Part shown: piece after piece, positions 61,440 through 64,000 of the stretch
Layout: each line of letters begins with the position of its first letter
How positions within the stretch are numbered: the first letter of the stretch is position 1
Source of the DNA: Synchiropus splendidus
Lineage: Eukaryota > Chordata > Actinopteri > Syngnathiformes > Callionymidae
Direction of reading: 5' to 3'
Assembly (NCBI RefSeq): GCF_027744825.2
Contig: NC_071339.1
Span: forward strand, 23,871,501-23,935,500
DNA: 64,000 bases
Position numbers and translations under genes: made by a program
Notes under the pieces: generated by a model
What the model was told of the DNA's origin: nothing
Seen by the model: only the letters and a program-made list of their open reading frames with translations
The model's database searches: none

Positions 61440-61620
61440 GTCAAGAAGATCTCAAGGACTGTTAACTTACAGATAAAACAGCAGTTCACTCTCTTCCTGT
61501 ATCAGCGGGTGAGATGGATGTGGACCTGTTCTGAAGCTGCCTGTTGAAGTGTATTTCAGCTGTCAGAGAGACTAGATTATTGTAACTCTACAGACTCAGT
61601 AATTCAAGAAATTCAAAGTG
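61440..61620 (+). mobile_element. Possible LINE (L2/Jockey-group) RT fragment
   Basis: The plus strand carries LSERLDYCNS near 61560-61592 (agactagattattgtaactc). RLDYCNS is a signature block of the region after the catalytic site in L2/CR1/Jockey LINE reverse transcriptases. No other motif of the enzyme is clear around it and the frame is short, so only a fragment remains. Confidence 0.45.
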
Positions 61621-61861
61621 GTTAAGTGAAAACAACGATAAAGCAGAATTGGTGCCAGTCACCCCGGCTTGCAAGGACGAGCAAACCCAGCTAATCCTAA
61701 GGGGACAAATAGAAATTTAGGCCAACAGTCTGCCGATGGAACTTCAGACTCAGACAGTCAAGTAGAATTTGTGGGGTTTGCATAAGAAACACAAAACCAC
61801 CGGCCCTGCAGAAGCAGGCGGGACTCTGCCCGAGCCACAACCACACAAACTTCAAACACAG

Positions 61862-61930
61862 AATCAGAATCAGAGAAACTTTATTAATCCCAAGTGAAAT
61901 TATGTTCGTAATATGCTCTTTACTCAACAT
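61862..61930 (-). mobile_element. LINE 3' tail remnant
   Basis: Read on the minus strand, ttgggattaataaagtttct followed by ctgattctgattctg is the typical 3' end of a Rex1/L2-type fish LINE, with the polyadenylation-like aataaa and a short tandem (ATTCTG)n tail. Confidence 0.55.
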
Positions 61931-62637
61931 ATCACAATAAATTAAAAAGAAATAATAAAAAGAAATAATATTATAAAGTGCAAAAACAAAGCTATACTAA
62001 AGAGCTTAGAAACCATGTGAACAATGTGCAAGAAAATGCAGTTCAAGAAGAGCCCTTCATTGTGATTTTTTTCATAGATGAATTGTACTCGGTCTCCTCA
62101 AACTTGCTGATACATCCAACTATGGCAGAGTCGCAAACAAACACTGCAACACACTGGATCTAGGAGAAGGTGGGAGACCAGAGAATTAGTTAAATTACTC
62201 AGAGGGTCCCACATGGTTTCTGTCATACAACTTAACTGCAAGTGAGGACAAAATGGGAGAAGGAACGGAATTAGCTTGCAGAACACGCACTCTCAAGCCA
62301 GACACCTGAATCTACAACAGCATTCAGGGTTGACTGCAAGAAGCTTGGTTAATACAATATAAGCCTCATACATGAACCCAAAGGGGAGGCCAACCCTCTC
62401 TAGCGGCGCATGTAATGGTGAGGGATAGTGAACCAAAAGCTTGGAAACAAATGCAGGCTCAAGATGTTAGCGGAACCTGATTCTACAACAGTGTCCTTGG
62501 CCTGTAAGAGACAACCCCCAAAAAGGAGAATTAATTAACCATGTCCTGTCCATCATGAGTCCCGCAAATGAATGTCGCTGGGCCACTAACCTGCTACCAA
62601 TACAACACTGTAAAAGAGGTTCAACTGATCTGGTCTC
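61931..62637. other. No gene recognised; probable 3' flank of the DIRS-like element
   Basis: Nothing coding is recognisable. The segment contains two similar phrases (cctgaatctacaacag at 62307 and cctgattctacaacag at 62477). A tyrosine recombinase region, expected beyond RNase H in a full DIRS element, was not recognised here. Confidence 0.4.
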
Positions 62638-63154
62638 CTAAGGAGTCACTGCCCACTCATCCTGCTGACCTCCTCTGGACAGGCAATCTGCTGATGTGTT
62701 GCAAATTCCTGCAATGTGGAGGGCTCTCAATGACACCAGATGCGGGTTCGCCCAAGTCCACACTTTGACAGCTACCTGATAATGCCGGGTGAATCTGACA
62801 CTGCCCTGGCGGTTGATGTAGGCCACGGCTGCGGTGGTGTTGGATCTTACCAGAACATGGACTCGACGCAGAGAGGGCGCGAAGTGGGTGAGTTCTGTAA
62901 ATTGCTATCACCTCCAGCAGGTTGATGTGAAGGGGAGTGGCCACCTCCCAGATGCCGCTGACGCTCTGCAGCCCACAGGTGCCGCCCCAGCCGGTCACAG
63001 ACGAGTCCGTGGAGACTTGCACCCAAGATGTGACACAGTGGAACTGGTCTTTGGACCCTTTCCAGGTCATTCCAAAACTGAAGGTCTCTCTGGGCTGATT
63101 GGGGGGCACACAAATGCATTCTGGTTTTGAAGGGTGAAGGTGCAGGCCGCCAAA
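62638..63154 (-). pseudogene. DIRS-type retroelement RNase H region
   Basis: On the minus strand, VSTDSSVTGWGGTCGLQSVS, GIWEV and LHINLLEVIAIY (about 62905-63030) match the start of the DIRS RNase H domain, where the 'TDAS.TGWGG' aspartate is catalytic. A frameshift near 62845-62860 moves the reading to a second frame. That frame gives VAYINRQGSVR, VSLRALHIAGICNTSADCLS and R (62660-62826), which is the distal RNase H core ('TDNTT.VAYINRQGG ... A..IPG..N..AD.LSR'). One inactivating frame change separates them. It is adjacent to, and same-strand with, the RT remnants at 63155-64000. Confidence 0.8.
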
Positions 63155-63334
63155 CTACTTCTGAACAGCTCGCATGTTGCGCAGACCCAGCCGAAGCACA
63201 GCATGGGCCACTGCCATGTGTCCCAGGAGAGAAATCACAGCGTGAGCAAGGACCCTCATTGGGCCGTCATTCAAAACAAATGATGTCTTCTGTGTGATGG
63301 GGAGAACGTGAGCTGTAAGATCTATGGAGGTCAT
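63155..63334 (-). pseudogene. DIRS-type RT remnant with catalytic core deleted
   Basis: Minus-strand frame starting MTSIDL, the motif that carries the first catalytic aspartate of DIRS/Ty3-type reverse transcriptase. It continues after only about 20 residues with MRVLAHAVISLLGHMAVAHA and VLRLGLRNMRAVQ, which corresponds to the thumb region normally found about 150 residues further on. The palm section with the paired-aspartate catalytic motif is therefore missing. A stop codon at 63155-63157 ends the frame, but the RNase H segment continues in the same frame beyond it. Confidence 0.7.
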
Positions 63335-64000
63335 TCAGTCTCCCACTCTGGACGCACTCCAGGAGTCTCCTGGTAGTCAACATCCAGAACCGTCGTCTGA
63401 TCATCAATTGGTTGAGGAAACTGAGGTCCAGAATAGGTCCCCACTCTCCTGTTTTCTTGGGTCTTTGGCACTAGCTTGATTACTTCCTTTGACAGTAGAG
63501 CGTGGACCTCCTCCATCAGACATGACCGCTGGTTCTCTGAGTTCACCCAGGTCCATGTGATGCCGCGGAACCTGGGAGGTTGACTGTGAAAATGAAGGGC
63601 GTGTCCCTGACCGAGTATCTTCTCAATCCAAATGGGCATGTAAGGACACAGGTCTTTCCAATTCAGAAGATACTCTGTCAAGACAGGCGCCCTGAGCACA
63701 GGAGTGGACCCACCCTCCCTCAGGGTGGGATTGGGCGGGTCCAGGACGAAACGGCTGTCGGTGCTGAGCGCCCACTCCTCTGGGGACTTCAACTGTGGGG
63801 GGCTCTTCAAAAACAGACTCGCTTTTGTCAGCGAAGCTGTCAGAGGAAGTCGGGCCCCCAAACTCTGTGATAGTCCCCAGTGCTGGACATGTGCAGCGTT
63901 GCGGAACCGACCCCCCGGGTGGCCATCGCCTGGGTCATACCGTGCCGACAGACTATTGAATCTGATGGAGTGAGAGAGGTTCTGCAATGGACGAGCCTCC
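63331..64000 (-). pseudogene. DIRS-type gag/RT amino-terminal frame, running off the window
   Basis: A minus-strand frame of over 200 codons. The middle contains LTEYLLNWK, IEKILGQGHALHFHSQPPRF and RSCLMEEVHALLSKEVIKL, which follow the order of the DIRS pre-RT region (tryptophan-isoleucine-gly 'I..GY.L.F...PP.F', then 'EI..LL.KGAI..V'). The expected 'FYSPYFLVPKKDGG..RPILDLR' block that should follow is degraded into the GTYSGPQFPQ and TTVLDVDYQ segment, and the frame then ends near 63331. The upstream part is probably gag-like. The element continues past the right edge, so its other end is not visible. Confidence 0.7.

Noticed and set aside
62834..63130. Plus-strand frame at the right end
   Set aside because: Antisense to the DIRS RNase H region, which is the supported strand.
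63580..63973. Two plus-strand frames of 89-96 codons
   Set aside because: Antisense to the DIRS gag/RT frame.
1..64000. CRISPR array, rRNA genes, bacterial-type operons or riboswitches
   Set aside because: No direct-repeat/spacer pattern of CRISPR type, no rRNA-like sequence and no operon-like gene packing; the repeat content is that of a vertebrate genome.

Overview
This window looks like non-coding DNA from a ray-finned (teleost) fish chromosome. The evidence is the repeat content. It holds several fragments of an RTE-clade LINE, L2/Maui-like and Rex1/CR1-like LINE remnants, a broken DIRS-type retroelement, hAT and Tc1/mariner-type DNA transposon debris, LTR-like blocks, and long (CA)n, (GT)n and (AAT)n microsatellites. 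Composition is AT-leaning throughout. I found no operon-like gene packing, no rRNA or tRNA gene, no CRISPR array, and no exon I could defend as belonging to a host gene. The open frames present are short (mostly 60-130 codons), biased to odd compositions, and uncorrelated with any protein I recognise apart from transposon proteins. I therefore read the window as intergenic or deep intronic DNA, a small gene desert.

Layout. 1-9.7 kb is mostly unique DNA. It carries two inverted copies of one dispersed repeat (3571-3785 and 9425-9633) and one copy of a short DNA-transposon-like repeat (7999-8260). A 40-bp minisatellite sits at 9922-10085. A complete 707-bp non-autonomous Tc1/mariner-type element with imperfect terminal inverted repeats and a TA target duplication is at 12761-13467. 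RTE LINE pieces on the minus strand lie at 17.6-18.5 kb, 25.7-26.7 kb and 56.6-57.0 kb; the middle one keeps the reverse-transcriptase FADD motif. A second, inverted copy of the 7999 repeat is at 30743-31015, framed by longer inverted flanks. hAT ends and a shared hAT-like interior lie at 34.8-35.3 kb and 55.2-55.8 kb. A degenerate CR1/Rex1-like LINE end is at 47.2-47.5 kb. Two LTR-like blocks lie at 49.2-49.7 and 51.3-51.7 kb. A hAT transposase pseudogene on the minus strand is at 58.2-58.7 kb. The right edge (62.6-64.0 kb, minus strand, running off the window) is a DIRS-like element with a gag/RT amino-terminal frame, a deletion through the RT core, and an RNase H domain.

Between these repeats are stretches that look unique. 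Some of them, notably 20520-20830, carry dense homeodomain-type TAATTA/TTAATTG motifs and look like candidate conserved non-coding elements. That is an inference from composition only; an alignment would be needed. I did not find a clearly new biological system. The most unusual items are the 40-bp minisatellite with staggered overlapping open frames, the self-complementary (AAT)n/(ATT)n tract at 40046-40195, the nested inverted-repeat element at 30695-31056, the 69-bp direct repeat pair at 55801/56362, and the DIRS copy that has lost its RT catalytic core but keeps a recognisable RNase H.
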